Positions 23,227-34,175 of a stretch of DNA of 64,000 bases are shown here, piece after piece. This DNA comes from a virus. Position numbers and translations under genes: made by a program. The DNA lies in IMG/VR virus record IMGVR_UViG_3300029826_000001, positions 1 through 64,000 of that record. One strand, 5' to 3'. The notes below the pieces were generated by a model that saw only the letters and a program-made list of their open reading frames with translations, made no database searches and had not been told where the DNA came from. Position 1 is the first letter of the stretch, and every line of letters begins with the position of its first letter.

Positions 23227-26200
23227 TGGCTGTAGACAATGAAATACTCTTAACCATAAAAGCAGAAACTGATAAAGCTAGAAAAGAGGTAAAGGAACTT
23301 AAACTTGCCATTGATAAATTGGCTTCAAGCTCTGATGGTAGTGCCAAGAGTTTTCATGGTCAAGAAACAGCTTTAAAGAATATAGAACAAAAGACAAAAA
23401 GTCTTACTAGCTCACTAAAAAGTCTTGTTGGTGTATATGCATCATTTCAGGGTGCTAAAGCATTCATTAACTCAATGTCTGAGATTGAACAAGGTTTTAT
23501 CGGTATCGCAAAAACAACTGGTGCAACCGAAGAAGAGATGGAGAAGTTCAAGGATGGTATCTATGCTCTTGCTGATGAGTTGTCTGGTATAGAGGTAAAC
23601 GAACTTCAATCAATAGCTGAGGGTGCTGGTCAACTTGGTGTTGCAAAAGAAGATATCCTAAAATTCTCAGAATCAATAGCAAAGATAAGTGTAGCTACAA
23701 ATCTTACTGCTGAAGAGGCTAGTTCAGATTTTGCAGTAATCGCAAATGTGTTTAAGGAACCAGTTGACAATATTGAAAATCTAGGTTCTGCTGTTAACGA
23801 ACTTTCCGCAACAACGGCTGGTACTGTTTCATATATAGTTGATTCAACAAAAAGATTGGCTCCAGTTGGTTCGTCTTTCGGTTTACTGTCTCATGAGGTT
23901 ATGGCATTCTCCGCTACACTTGCAGATGCTGGTATCAGGTCTGAAGTTGGTGCTACTGCATTGTCTCAAATTTTCCAAAAAATGCAAGTTGATGTTGATA
24001 AGTTTGCAAAACTTTCTGGAATGAGCATTGATGATTTCTCAACGATTATGAGAGATAAACCAGCTGAGGCTGTTAAGATTGTTGCAAGTGCTATACATCA
24101 ATTAGGTACTGAAGCTCCTTCTGCACTTGATAGTCTTGGGTTATCTGGAGCTGGTACAGCTCAAACAATTCTTGCTTTGTCAAACAATGTTGATAACCTA
24201 TCAAAAAACCTACAGACATCAAAAAAAGCATTCGAGGAAAACACATCAGTAAGTGATGAGTATTTGAAAGCGTCTAATTCAATTGATGCAAAAATGAAAG
24301 ATGTTAAAACATCATTTGTCCTATTATCGAGAGAACTTATGGTTGAACTACAACCAGCAGTTAAAGATGCACTCGATGGTATAAATGAGTTTATACGTTC
24401 AATTGATTCCAAAGCAATAGGAGAATTTGCTGGTGATTTGGTTGACGGTGCAAAATCAGTTGCAACATTCGCAAGTGAGAATAAGACGTTATTAAAAACA
24501 ATAGCTGAGGTTGCAATAGCATTCATAGGATTCAATAAGGCGAAAACAGCATTTTTTGGTTTGTTCAGTTCTCAATCAATACAAATAATAGAACACTTTA
24601 GTGCTAAGGGTCAAGGTCTATCAAAAACCATTGATATAATGGTAAGAGGTTTCTCTAAGTTTGGAAAAACTGTACTTGGATTAGTTACCGCAAACCCTAT
24701 TCTTGCTGGACTTGCTGTAGCTATAACAGCGGTTGTGTATGCGTACAATAAACTAAGTGAAGCAGAGGCAGAAAGAGAAAAGGTATCTGAGGGCTTTAGA
24801 GATAGTGCTAAAAATGGAATAGCAGTACTTGAAGAGTATTCACAGCATTTGGATGAGAATAAAAATCTTTATTTTAAAAGCATTGAAGAACAGAAGAAAT
24901 ATGTAAAGTCAATAGATGAAACAATACTTGCAAACAAAAATCAAATCAAGTCAATGGAAGACCTTGACCATGATAGATATGCAGAAGAAATTTCACAACT
25001 TACAAAACAGAATGAAGTTCTTGTTTTAACAAAAGAGAAAGTTGTATCTGTAACAGCAGAAGAAATAAAAGCAATGAATGAAGCCATAGCTACATCTAAG
25101 GCTGAAGAAGCTTCAAAAGCTTCACTTATAAAAGCACATCAAGATTTTGTTGATAAGGCTATTGAGGCAAATGAAAAAAGGCTGTCAAAAGAAAAAGAGA
25201 CAATTGAGCTATTAAGAGACAAAGAGTCTCAATTATATGTTGACCTAGCAGAACTTGAAAAAGAACTTGCTGAAACTAGACAGAAATATTCAAACCAAAG
25301 AATAGTAGTAACTGATGAGCTAAATGATAAGATTAGAAAGCTAAATGAGCTTGATGCAACAGAAACACAAAAGTCTGTAAATTCAAAAATTCTAGCTGAA
25401 CAGAAATATGCACAAGTAAGAGAAAATATCTCAAAGGGAAACATTGAGTTAGCAAAAAAATACCTCAGTGAGTATGATTCACTTGTAGAGCAGAATTTCA
25501 ATACAGAGTACGCAAGAGCACAAGATAGCACCTATAAAAAAATGCAATTGGTAGATGAGTACAAAGAAGCTTTAGCTAATAGTGCTCAATTCTCAATAGA
25601 GATGATTGACCTTGAAGAGCAAAAAGAAATTAAAGCTCACAACACAAAGATAGAAGCAAAACAGATTGAGATAAGAGCTACCCAAGCACAGATTCAATTG
25701 CAGATGCGAATGATTGAGCTTATAGGTAAGATGGTAGAGAAGGCAACTGGTACAAAGTTTGAAATGCAGTTTGATGACTTTGAACAAGATGTTAAAGATG
25801 CAGACAAACTACTTGATGAGCTTGAGAGTCAAAAGAGAACTGCAACTATAAGAGCAAAAGCAGAAACTGGTGATGCCGATATAAGTCTAAACAGAACAGT
25901 ACAAATTGGTAGTCAGACTGTAGAAATGAAGCAGATAGCAGATAATAGTGATGCTGTTTCAAAAATTGACGATGTAGTAAGAAAGGCAGAAGATTCTAAC
26001 CCTAAAATATTCACATATGTTGATAACACAACAGCAGATGGTCAGATTGTTAGGTTCATAGAAGATGTAAACGGAAAATATGCAACAGTAAGTGTTGATG
26101 CAAAAGATGATAATGCACAAAAGAAGCTAGATGTCTTAATGCTTGATATCTTGGGTAGAGAAGGATATGTTTCAGTTGGAGTAAACTCTGAGAATGTTAC

Positions 26201-27026
26201 TCCAGCACTTGATGACATAGAGAAAAAAATAACAACCACTGAAGGAACAGTAAAAGTATATGGTAATGCTGATAACTTTTACGAGGTTGTAAATAAAGCA
26301 ACGAGTGATATAGAAGAAACTATAGCAAAGAAGAAAGTTGGTTTTGTAAAATCAAAAGACCAAGAGACATTGGCTGTAGAGAAGGCTATAAAGTCATTAA
26401 ATAGTGATACCACATCAACACATAAAGTAAAAGAAGATAAGCCGTCATTTGACTCACTAAAGGCTACAAAAAGGGAAATATCAAAAGACACAGAAAGTAT
26501 TCACCGTATTATATTTGACCAGAACAATCTAGCAGACATATATACTATTTTGTCAGACATAAGAATGGATACCCAGTCAATACATACAATTATACTTAGA
26601 ACTGTTGACCAAAGAACACACGCATATAAAACTGGAGGAGAAGTTATTCCCAAATTTGCAACTGGCGGGTTTACGAGATTGTCTGGTGCTCTTGGTGGAT
26701 ATGGTGGTGGTGATAGGATTAAAGCACTTCTTGAAGCTGGTGAATTTATTCATAATAAAGAATCCGTATCTATGTATGGTCTTGATTTTATGAACATGAT
26801 TAACAAGAAGCTTCTACCAGTTGATGCTGTAAGAAACTTGGTAGGCGGTGGAGTCAGAAGATATGCTACTGGTGGTGAGGTTTCTGCTATACCATTATCA
26901 AGCCCTACAATGAGTGCTCCAGCTATCATAAATCTAACAGTTGCTGGAAGAACTTTCCAAGTAATGTCAGATAAAGATGTTGCTGATGCACTTGCTAGGC
27001 ATATTGAATTAACTGGAGGTATATGA
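23226..27026 (+). CDS. Tail tape measure protein, 1266 aa
   Basis: Sets tail length. Long, mostly helical, alanine/lysine/glutamate-rich, with a hydrophobic central region (about residues 420-510), long coiled coil (about 560-870), and a C-terminal part carrying glycine-rich HAYKTGGEVIPKFATGGFTR and RRYATGGEV, repeats common at tape measure C-termini. The general rule of about 1.5 angstrom per residue would give a tail near 190 nm. No cell-wall hydrolase domain seen. Confidence 0.9.
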   Translation: MAVDNEILLTIKAETDKARKEVKELKLAIDKLASSSDGSAKSFHGQETALKNIEQKTKSLTSSLKSLVGVYASFQGAKAFINSMSEIEQGFIGIAKTTGATEEEMEKFKDGIYALADELSGIEVNELQSIAEGAGQLGVAKEDILKFSESIAKISVATNLTAEEASSDFAVIANVFKEPVDNIENLGSAVNELSATTAGTVSYIVDSTKRLAPVGSSFGLLSHEVMAFSATLADAGIRSEVGATALSQIFQKMQVDVDKFAKLSGMSIDDFSTIMRDKPAEAVKIVASAIHQLGTEAPSALDSLGLSGAGTAQTILALSNNVDNLSKNLQTSKKAFEENTSVSDEYLKASNSIDAKMKDVKTSFVLLSRELMVELQPAVKDALDGINEFIRSIDSKAIGEFAGDLVDGAKSVATFASENKTLLKTIAEVAIAFIGFNKAKTAFFGLFSSQSIQIIEHFSAKGQGLSKTIDIMVRGFSKFGKTVLGLVTANPILAGLAVAITAVVYAYNKLSEAEAEREKVSEGFRDSAKNGIAVLEEYSQHLDENKNLYFKSIEEQKKYVKSIDETILANKNQIKSMEDLDHDRYAEEISQLTKQNEVLVLTKEKVVSVTAEEIKAMNEAIATSKAEEASKASLIKAHQDFVDKAIEANEKRLSKEKETIELLRDKESQLYVDLAELEKELAETRQKYSNQRIVVTDELNDKIRKLNELDATETQKSVNSKILAEQKYAQVRENISKGNIELAKKYLSEYDSLVEQNFNTEYARAQDSTYKKMQLVDEYKEALANSAQFSIEMIDLEEQKEIKAHNTKIEAKQIEIRATQAQIQLQMRMIELIGKMVEKATGTKFEMQFDDFEQDVKDADKLLDELESQKRTATIRAKAETGDADISLNRTVQIGSQTVEMKQIADNSDAVSKIDDVVRKAEDSNPKIFTYVDNTTADGQIVRFIEDVNGKYATVSVDAKDDNAQKKLDVLMLDILGREGYVSVGVNSENVTPALDDIEKKITTTEGTVKVYGNADNFYEVVNKATSDIEETIAKKKVGFVKSKDQETLAVEKAIKSLNSDTTSTHKVKEDKPSFDSLKATKREISKDTESIHRIIFDQNNLADIYTILSDIRMDTQSIHTIILRTVDQRTHAYKTGGEVIPKFATGGFTRLSGALGGYGGGDRIKALLEAGEFIHNKESVSMYGLDFMNMINKKLLPVDAVRNLVGGGVRRYATGGEVSAIPLSSPTMSAPAIINLTVAGRTFQVMSDKDVADALARHIELTGGI

Positions 27027-27403
27027 TGGGAAACAAAAGAGCAACTCAAATAGGTTCAGTGGAATTTGACCATAGCTTATTGGTAGCTGAACTTGATAAC
27101 CCGAATAACATTTTATGTGAGGTAAACATAAGTGAAGCTGGTAATCATATTGTTTGGCAGACAGAGGTTGAAGAAAGGTATATAACTCTTGTTAGTGGTG
27201 AGGGGGGATGGATTTACCATGACACAAAACTAGCTTTAATTGCATTGTATAATCAACTTGAAACAGTATTTACCTTGACGTATAGTGATGAATCAACAGA
27301 TACTGTAAGATTTGCACACGAAAAGCCTCCAAAATTTGTTGAGATTTATGAGGGTGCAGAGATTTATTTTGCAGAAATAAGTTTTGCTACCGTTGTGGTA
27401 TAA
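27023..27403 (+). CDS. Minor tail protein following the tape measure, 126 aa
   Basis: ATGA overlap with the tape measure gene. Beta-sheet pattern and position match the small tail-tip proteins found directly after the tape measure in siphoviruses. The stop codon overlaps a late-type -10 box. Role inferred from position. Confidence 0.68.
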   Translation: MMGNKRATQIGSVEFDHSLLVAELDNPNNILCEVNISEAGNHIVWQTEVEERYITLVSGEGGWIYHDTKLALIALYNQLETVFTLTYSDESTDTVRFAHEKPPKFVEIYEGAEIYFAEISFATVVV

Positions 27404-27404
27404 T
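27399..27404 (+). promoter_or_regulatory. Late-type promoter for 27427 onward
   Basis: GTTGTGG next to TATAAT 27399-27404, overlapping the stop of the preceding gene; AAAGGAG follows before ATG 27427. Confidence 0.58.
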
Positions 27405-27426
27405 TAAATAATCAAAGGAGAAATTC

Positions 27427-28032
27427 ATGGCTACAATTACATATTTTAAGTGCGTTAATTCACAGACAGATGGTTCTAAGGGAGCACAGATTACAAGTGG
27501 TCAGGTTGATGCAGTTTTGCCGTATTTGACAAGCCAACAGAGAATAACTGGTATTACACAGCTTGAGAAATTCTATATACAGTCAGACACAGATTTAGAG
27601 ATTTTCGTAGGATTATCTGATTTGGGGATATTCACTGCTGGAATGATAGATTCAACTGGTGCTTCTGAGGTTGCTGGTGATGTGAGTGGTGCTTCACCTA
27701 GACACGGTGCGTCAAAGATTCTCGCAAATAGCGCAACTGGATGCACCATTGAACATAACCCAACAGTGGATTTGTTCAGAGCTAACGATTACATCTTAGT
27801 TGGCGATGTTGTTGTGCAGATTGATACGATTTCAGCCAACACAACAGATAGGGTAATTACATATAAGTTCACTATCCCATATGTTAACTTAGTAGGGCAG
27901 AATGCGACATCAGTGCTTCAGAAATCACTCACCGCAGGCGTAGGTGTACCATTGTGGATAGAGAATATTGTACCAGCTGGCGCACCAGCTACCCAGACAT
28001 ATAATACTATCCCTATGGTGATTGTGAGTTAA
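27427..28032 (+). CDS. Tail-associated structural protein, 201 aa
   Basis: Beta-rich, T/S/G/V-rich protein behind its own promoter. Short helices are rare. Starts a block (27.4-34.2 kb) with visibly more C-ending codons than the rest. No family recognised; a tail decoration or fibre-anchoring role is inferred from context. Confidence 0.65.
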   Translation: MATITYFKCVNSQTDGSKGAQITSGQVDAVLPYLTSQQRITGITQLEKFYIQSDTDLEIFVGLSDLGIFTAGMIDSTGASEVAGDVSGASPRHGASKILANSATGCTIEHNPTVDLFRANDYILVGDVVVQIDTISANTTDRVITYKFTIPYVNLVGQNATSVLQKSLTAGVGVPLWIENIVPAGAPATQTYNTIPMVIVS

Positions 28033-28034
28033 TC

Positions 28035-28454
28035 ATGGCGAGTGTGATATACAACTCATTTAAAAAATCAATCAATGGAACTGTTAATTTTGCCACCGAC
28101 ACTATCAAGGTGATGCTCGTTGATGATACATACGAACCAGATATTGATACTCACCAATTCATAGATGATGTGACAGGTGAAGTAACTGGCACTGGGTACA
28201 CAGCTGGTGGTGCAACACTGTCCAATAAGAGTGTGACTGTTGATACGACAAACGACTTAGCGAAATATGATGCTGACAATATAACATGGGCTAACTCAAC
28301 CATCACCGCTTATGGAGCAGTTATTTATCAAGATACTGGTACACCTTCCACATCAGGGTTGATAGCGTTCATAGATTTTCTAGGTGTCAAATCATCGTCA
28401 GACGGAGACTTTATTCTTCAGTGGCACACTGGTGGAATATTTACAGTATCTTAG
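28035..28454 (+). CDS. Phage structural protein, 139 aa
   Basis: The pattern (YNSFKKSINGTVNFATDTIK, then VMLVDDTYEPDIDTHQFIDD) is one I know from short tail or fibre genes of environmental phages, in which a series of beta strands carries a product of about 140 residues. Probably a virion appendage subunit. Same type of genes on both sides. Confidence 0.68.
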   Translation: MASVIYNSFKKSINGTVNFATDTIKVMLVDDTYEPDIDTHQFIDDVTGEVTGTGYTAGGATLSNKSVTVDTTNDLAKYDADNITWANSTITAYGAVIYQDTGTPSTSGLIAFIDFLGVKSSSDGDFILQWHTGGIFTVS

Positions 28455-28466
28455 AAAGGAGAATAC

Positions 28467-28874
28467 ATGGCTATGACAAATTATCTCGAACAGAGACTCA
28501 TTGATTTTGTGTTCAATTCAAACGCTGAGTTCTCTTTTTCGTCTCCTGCAAATGTTTATGTTGCGTTGTTTACTTCAGCCACAGCAGATGATGGAACTGG
28601 AACAGAAGTGACAGGCACCAATTATGCTCGTGTTGATACAGGCTCTTTTACGGCAATGACCAATATCACAGACGGGCAAACCGAAAACACAAACGATATA
28701 GTATTTCCAACGGCAGGTTCAGGTGGGTGGGGTACTGTAACACACATAGCACTATTTGATGCACTAACTGGCGGTAATATGCTCTTTCATGGAGCATTAT
28801 CACAATCTAAAGAGATATTGGACGGAAACACATTTTCAATAAATGCAGGTGGTCTAGTTCTAACTTTATCCTAA
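28467..28874 (+). CDS. Phage tail fibre-type protein, 135 aa
   Basis: Pattern of a known short fibre family: a start like MTNYLEQRLIDFVF, then NVYVALFTSATADDGTGTEV and YARV, and a FPTAGSGGWGTVTHIALFD core. Usually a small structural subunit near tail fibres. AAAGGAG precedes ATG 28467. Confidence 0.7.
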   Translation: MAMTNYLEQRLIDFVFNSNAEFSFSSPANVYVALFTSATADDGTGTEVTGTNYARVDTGSFTAMTNITDGQTENTNDIVFPTAGSGGWGTVTHIALFDALTGGNMLFHGALSQSKEILDGNTFSINAGGLVLTLS

Positions 28875-28886
28875 TGAGGAGTATTT

Positions 28887-31800
28887 GTGGCTACACCCGT
28901 AATTGAAGTATTCACGACCAATAGGACTGAGGGTACAGCAAGTTCATTAACCCTCTCAAAACCAGTTGGTGTAGTTGCAGGTGAATTGCTATTAATACTC
29001 GTAGCGAACGAGAACTCAGCTAACGGTGAGGGATTTGGTGCTATTACATCTGAGTCAGGTTGGACTCAAATATTCAATTATGGCTCAGGAAACGTTGATA
29101 CATACATTGGTGCATACTATAAGATTGCAACTGGAACTGAAAACGAAACAGTAACAGTTCCTTTTATTGCATCTGATGACGGGCTTGGATGGTATATTCG
29201 CATTTCAGGGGTAGATGCAACCAACCCTATTGGTTATGTGAGAAGTGCAACTGAAAGCACAAATTACTATGTGAACATGGTAGGAGATTACACCTACCCA
29301 CAGACCGATAATCCATTAATGATCGGACTCGCTTCGTTCGATGGATCAGATGGTATGCCACTCTATACGTCAAGCACTGGTTGGGTTAATGAAAGCAGTA
29401 TTGATAGTCCAAAAAATTCAAACTCAGGCGGTGCATCCTCAGCGGTATTCACAAGTTGTTCTACAATAACAAGCTCTTCGCAACAAATACCCACTTTACT
29501 CATATGGAGTACGGGGAGCGTTGTTGATGGTTTTATTGGAACACTTTTTGAAATAAGAAGTCCATCATCATTAAACTTGGAAGCTTCACTTTCTTCTAAT
29601 TCAACGATCTATGCTCGTGGTTCCATTGACGGTGAGATATACGCTGAAACTGACTGGGTGCATTATGAAACACTTGGTGGTGGCTCAGCCAGTTGGACTA
29701 ACCCAACATTCATAGAGACAGAAAACGGAGTTGGAGCACAATACGATGCTGGGTCAAATATAACTTCCCCTACTATCGGTGGTGACCAATGGTGGGATGG
29801 AACAAATATGTTGTACGACCTCGTACCGTCAGATGCTACAATCTACGGTATTGAAGTAAGAGTCAAAGCACAGCCGTCATCATACAACATTATCAAAGAT
29901 GCCAATGTTCTGATAACGACACCAAGCAAGACCTCAAGCAACAAAGCGAGTTCTGCGTATTGGGAGACTGGTGGATACACAACAAGATACTACGGTGGTA
30001 CAACTGATTTGTGGGGATTGACTGGAGGACTCACACCCTCAGAACTTGGGTCAAGTGCGAGATTCTCTTTCTTGTACTCATTTAAGAACTATGATGCTTC
30101 AACAAGATACCTTTACATTGATGTAATAGAACTGAAGATACATTACTCCTATAGAGACACGAACAAAAACGGAAATGCAAGTCTATCCGCATCATCGTCA
30201 TTAACAGTAGATGGAGCGTTATCAACATCATTTAGTGCTTCTGTATTTCCAGTAACATTATCTCTAATACAGCCTACAATAATTGCCGTAGCACCAAACG
30301 TTACAGTAACCCCCCAAACAATCGCTTCTGTGATGACAGTAGAGCCTATTTCCATTGTCAGCCATAATACGTTGTACCTAAACACAGTTAACGTCAATAT
30401 GACCATGCTGGATGCCTTAGTGTCAATACCAACACCTATCGTAGTGATTGATACCTTTGAAATCAAACACGGTGTTGACAATGAATATGATTTTTTATAT
30501 GCTGACGTAATACAAGAGCTTGAACCTGCTACATATTTCTATTTATCCATCATACATGAGATTCAAGACCCTGAAATAAGCAGAGAGACAGTTGATACGT
30601 TCGTATTCAAACACAGATTGGATTTTGATTACGCAGTAGTGACTGAAATAGTACCAACTGGGTATCCAACTGATAGGTTTTCTTATTTTAAGCTTGATGG
30701 AGACTTTCAAGACGAAGAAGGTAATCTATCAACATTATCCCCAGTAGATGACCCAATATGGGAGCCGTTTGATATCTTCGATATGTGTCTAAAACAAAGT
30801 GAGAAAACAGATTCATACGCACAGCTGACTTCTCAATATTCAAATTACACAAACTACACATTGTCGTTTTGGGTTGAAATTGGTAATGATAGGGTGTCTT
30901 ATGATTACTTCTCAGCTGATGTATATGGCTGGATGAGCTTCCTTGACGGTGGCTATAATATGAGCGGATATGATTTCCCTAATAAATTCTGTCAAAACAG
31001 AATGAATCATGTTGCAGTAGTGTATGAAAACCCATATGTTTATGTATTTGTGAATGGTGACAAGGTAAGATGGGATGGGGGTGAATATTATAAGCAAACA
31101 TTAGTTGATTCAAGAATCATTCTCTCACGGATAGGATTAAAAGACCAAACTGGTCACATGGCAGAAATGGAATTGTTTTTGAGAGCATTATCCATGAGTG
31201 AGGTCAGACAACTTTACGCAAAACACGCAAATAAGCCATTGGTGATCAAACAAGGTGTCATGCAGGGTAACCCAACAGCAATGATTGTTGATACTTTCAT
31301 AGTAAAAAATCAGCTAGAGAGCAGTGGATTGAATTATTATCAATACACAAAGAGCCGTTTTGAAAGGTTCTTGATTCCACATGGTGTTTTACTTGGAACT
31401 TACAATATCATTTACATCGATTATTTTGAAGTCAAACATGAAGTTGAAAGTGAAGTTTTAGCATCCATCGACAATAGAGTGATAGGTGAGTCCGATATAT
31501 TCGGTGATAACTCAACTCGCACACATATTGTTAGCACTATAACTGGCTTCAAAGATGAATTGTCAATACAGAGACATTATTATTTTAAGTATGGTGTATG
31601 GATTGACCCATATGGTTTTAATTCATTTCAAGGCGACAATATGTTTGTCAGCGAGGAGATGATACATTTAAAGCGTTCAGGTCTAACACGGTCACCATTC
31701 GGTGTGACTTCGCTGAGACCAGTGTGTAGTTATCGTGGTATGAAATCATTCACAGACAGACGTAATGGTGGAGTAACAATATCTTTTTTCATGAAGATGT

Positions 31801-34175
31801 TCGATGCAAATTCAACTGACGAGACTGTGCAGGAAAATTACAAACATACAATTTTAGGCTCCCATGCAGTTGATGAGACACTACTAACTGGTGAAGACCC
31901 TCAATTTTATATGACTGGTCAAGCTATTGATATGTTGACTTTCTACGGTGTTGGTTCCCAGACGATGTTTGAAATGACATCTGGTTCAATTTACCTCACC
32001 TATTCAAACAGAGATGAAGAACACAGAATGGGTCTTGTGGATACTTTTTTGTTGGAGCAAAAATTTAATCATTTTGCACTTAGTATTGATATGCAAACAG
32101 CGGAAGCTATTTTGTATATGAATCATAAAGAAGTTGGTCGAACAACGGCATCTGACCCAAATGGCTTCATACATATCTATCGGTTTGTGAATGGGTTCAT
32201 AGGCGGTATGACTAAAACTGACCCATCTGGTCGGTATATCGATATAAGTCATCGTGGGAAATTCGCTATTGATAATATACGAATCATAGATAGGGTGCTA
32301 AATACCTCTGAAATTGCCAAACTGGAGTATGAAGGCATAGAGGGAATGATAATATCATCAAGGGTTGAGAGATTCACTATACATAGAATGTCATTCACAC
32401 AGACTATGGAGAGAGCATTATTATACAAAGTTGGTGATGATAGGAGTAGGGATACATTCAATGACTGTAGCTTAATTGGGTATTGGGATTGGAAAGGTGA
32501 CGGCAGAAACAAATCTCTGTATAGAACCAAAGAGACCAAACTACACATTGATGAATTTTTTTATGAAGACATACTTGATTATATCCCATCTTCATGGCTT
32601 GGCTACGATTCAAAAAACAAGCGAAATTACGTCAAAGTTGGCTCAATTAGAGGTGGTGTAGCATTAGGGCAAGGTATAGACAGCTATGAGTTTTCTATCT
32701 CATGGAGCGTTACTGATAATACATATTTTGGAATAGGTGTGTCTCACCAGAGTGGTATTTTTGATATCCCCACATCTACTGGTATGGGTCAACCTATGAA
32801 AATATTGCAGGGAAATAAATTCACACCGTACTCCTATTCCGATTTTTTAGGAGGGCAGATAGATGTAACTGGGATGACTAGAAGAGGTGATGATGAATGG
32901 AATTACTTCACCCTCACTCAGAAGTTGGTCGGTGGGAAATTTGAATGTACGCTCTATGTCAATGAGCAAAAATTCACAACTTTAAACGATGTTCCTATGT
33001 TCCCTTTTGCGGATGAGGGGGTCAATGTCAATAAAGACTATGTACCGCACAATTTATATCTCGCAACAACCGTACCCAATGTCGCTGGTGCTTCCGTTAA
33101 AGCGGTAGGCGCATTGAGACTCTTTAATAGGGCATTAACCGATAAAGAAGCCTTTTCCCTTGTCGATGATAAATTTGATGGCATTACTGAGCTATTCAAT
33201 GTTGTAAATACTATCAATGCGCCATACACCATCATTGAAGAGCCAATTTTTATACGTCAACACATCTACCCAGATTTTGTGCAATTCGACAACAGAGATG
33301 TGGTTGATATCTTTGGTGATGAGTCTGGTATGTACCTATGGAAATTTGACGGTGACTTGGGTGAAGAAGGCGAACGTGCAGTTTTATTGTCTTCCACATC
33401 TGATTACACCTATGAGGATGCTGTATTTGACGAAGGATTATACTGTCCTAGTGAGACCTCCCAATCATTCAGGTACTCTCTACCCGTGACATCAAGGGTG
33501 CTTACTATCTCATCACATATTAAATATCTCTATCTATTTGATTACGATCAGGTTGGTGGACTTCATATCGAGTCAAACACAAGTGAATATAGTGGTATAA
33601 ACTTTTTTTATGAACCAACATTTAACAGATTCACACTTGAAAAATATGAATGGGGTATAGGGAATATAACATACGCAACTGGTATTGCACCTTTCACGGT
33701 TGAAGAGATGACAACTGAGTATCACAACGTTGTCTTAAAACTCGACCTTGATGCTATCTTTTTTGAACTGACGGTTGATAACATTGTGGTATTTAGTGGA
33801 ACCATTGATTCTGGTAGTTACAATAGAATGGATGGAACCCCAAATGAGTTACGGATTGGGTATGGTTCACATGGGTATGGGTATTCAAGAGCGGGTTATG
33901 ACCAAATACGAATGTTCAATAAAATTTTGTCGGACGATGAAGTGGCTATGCTTAAAACTGAAGCAAGACCACCTGTCGGCTTCATGGTCGTTAATACCAT
34001 TGAAGAGGTAAAATATGATATGATTGAGGTAGTGAATGGAATTGAAGCATTCAAGTTTGAGGAATTCAAATTTACACAGAGATTCAAAATTGTATCTGAG
34101 TTTTACAAAATGAACATTACACAGTCTATACAGCAGAAACATAACACTCTATTCATAAAAAGGATTAAAGAATGA
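28887..34175 (+). CDS. Giant multi-domain tail/adhesin protein with LamG-type domains, 1762 aa
   Basis: Largest gene in the window, GTG start with GAGGAG upstream. Residues 1-230 form a beta sandwich with VGVVAGELLLILVANEN, common in phage receptor-binding proteins. Residues about 590-780, 860-1160, 1200-1440 and 1480-1700 look like concanavalin/LamG lectin domains, each with a closing strand-helix such as MAEMELFLRALSMSEVRQLY, AIDNIRIIDRVLNTSEIAKL and GYDQIRMFNKILSDDEVAML. Short linkers share the text DTF..KH. Probably the main carbohydrate-binding adhesin at the tail tip. Codons are more C-rich than the neighbours, suggesting exchange. Confidence 0.78.
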   Translation: MATPVIEVFTTNRTEGTASSLTLSKPVGVVAGELLLILVANENSANGEGFGAITSESGWTQIFNYGSGNVDTYIGAYYKIATGTENETVTVPFIASDDGLGWYIRISGVDATNPIGYVRSATESTNYYVNMVGDYTYPQTDNPLMIGLASFDGSDGMPLYTSSTGWVNESSIDSPKNSNSGGASSAVFTSCSTITSSSQQIPTLLIWSTGSVVDGFIGTLFEIRSPSSLNLEASLSSNSTIYARGSIDGEIYAETDWVHYETLGGGSASWTNPTFIETENGVGAQYDAGSNITSPTIGGDQWWDGTNMLYDLVPSDATIYGIEVRVKAQPSSYNIIKDANVLITTPSKTSSNKASSAYWETGGYTTRYYGGTTDLWGLTGGLTPSELGSSARFSFLYSFKNYDASTRYLYIDVIELKIHYSYRDTNKNGNASLSASSSLTVDGALSTSFSASVFPVTLSLIQPTIIAVAPNVTVTPQTIASVMTVEPISIVSHNTLYLNTVNVNMTMLDALVSIPTPIVVIDTFEIKHGVDNEYDFLYADVIQELEPATYFYLSIIHEIQDPEISRETVDTFVFKHRLDFDYAVVTEIVPTGYPTDRFSYFKLDGDFQDEEGNLSTLSPVDDPIWEPFDIFDMCLKQSEKTDSYAQLTSQYSNYTNYTLSFWVEIGNDRVSYDYFSADVYGWMSFLDGGYNMSGYDFPNKFCQNRMNHVAVVYENPYVYVFVNGDKVRWDGGEYYKQTLVDSRIILSRIGLKDQTGHMAEMELFLRALSMSEVRQLYAKHANKPLVIKQGVMQGNPTAMIVDTFIVKNQLESSGLNYYQYTKSRFERFLIPHGVLLGTYNIIYIDYFEVKHEVESEVLASIDNRVIGESDIFGDNSTRTHIVSTITGFKDELSIQRHYYFKYGVWIDPYGFNSFQGDNMFVSEEMIHLKRSGLTRSPFGVTSLRPVCSYRGMKSFTDRRNGGVTISFFMKMFDANSTDETVQENYKHTILGSHAVDETLLTGEDPQFYMTGQAIDMLTFYGVGSQTMFEMTSGSIYLTYSNRDEEHRMGLVDTFLLEQKFNHFALSIDMQTAEAILYMNHKEVGRTTASDPNGFIHIYRFVNGFIGGMTKTDPSGRYIDISHRGKFAIDNIRIIDRVLNTSEIAKLEYEGIEGMIISSRVERFTIHRMSFTQTMERALLYKVGDDRSRDTFNDCSLIGYWDWKGDGRNKSLYRTKETKLHIDEFFYEDILDYIPSSWLGYDSKNKRNYVKVGSIRGGVALGQGIDSYEFSISWSVTDNTYFGIGVSHQSGIFDIPTSTGMGQPMKILQGNKFTPYSYSDFLGGQIDVTGMTRRGDDEWNYFTLTQKLVGGKFECTLYVNEQKFTTLNDVPMFPFADEGVNVNKDYVPHNLYLATTVPNVAGASVKAVGALRLFNRALTDKEAFSLVDDKFDGITELFNVVNTINAPYTIIEEPIFIRQHIYPDFVQFDNRDVVDIFGDESGMYLWKFDGDLGEEGERAVLLSSTSDYTYEDAVFDEGLYCPSETSQSFRYSLPVTSRVLTISSHIKYLYLFDYDQVGGLHIESNTSEYSGINFFYEPTFNRFTLEKYEWGIGNITYATGIAPFTVEEMTTEYHNVVLKLDLDAIFFELTVDNIVVFSGTIDSGSYNRMDGTPNELRIGYGSHGYGYSRAGYDQIRMFNKILSDDEVAMLKTEARPPVGFMVVNTIEEVKYDMIEVVNGIEAFKFEEFKFTQRFKIVSEFYKMNITQSIQQKHNTLFIKRIKE

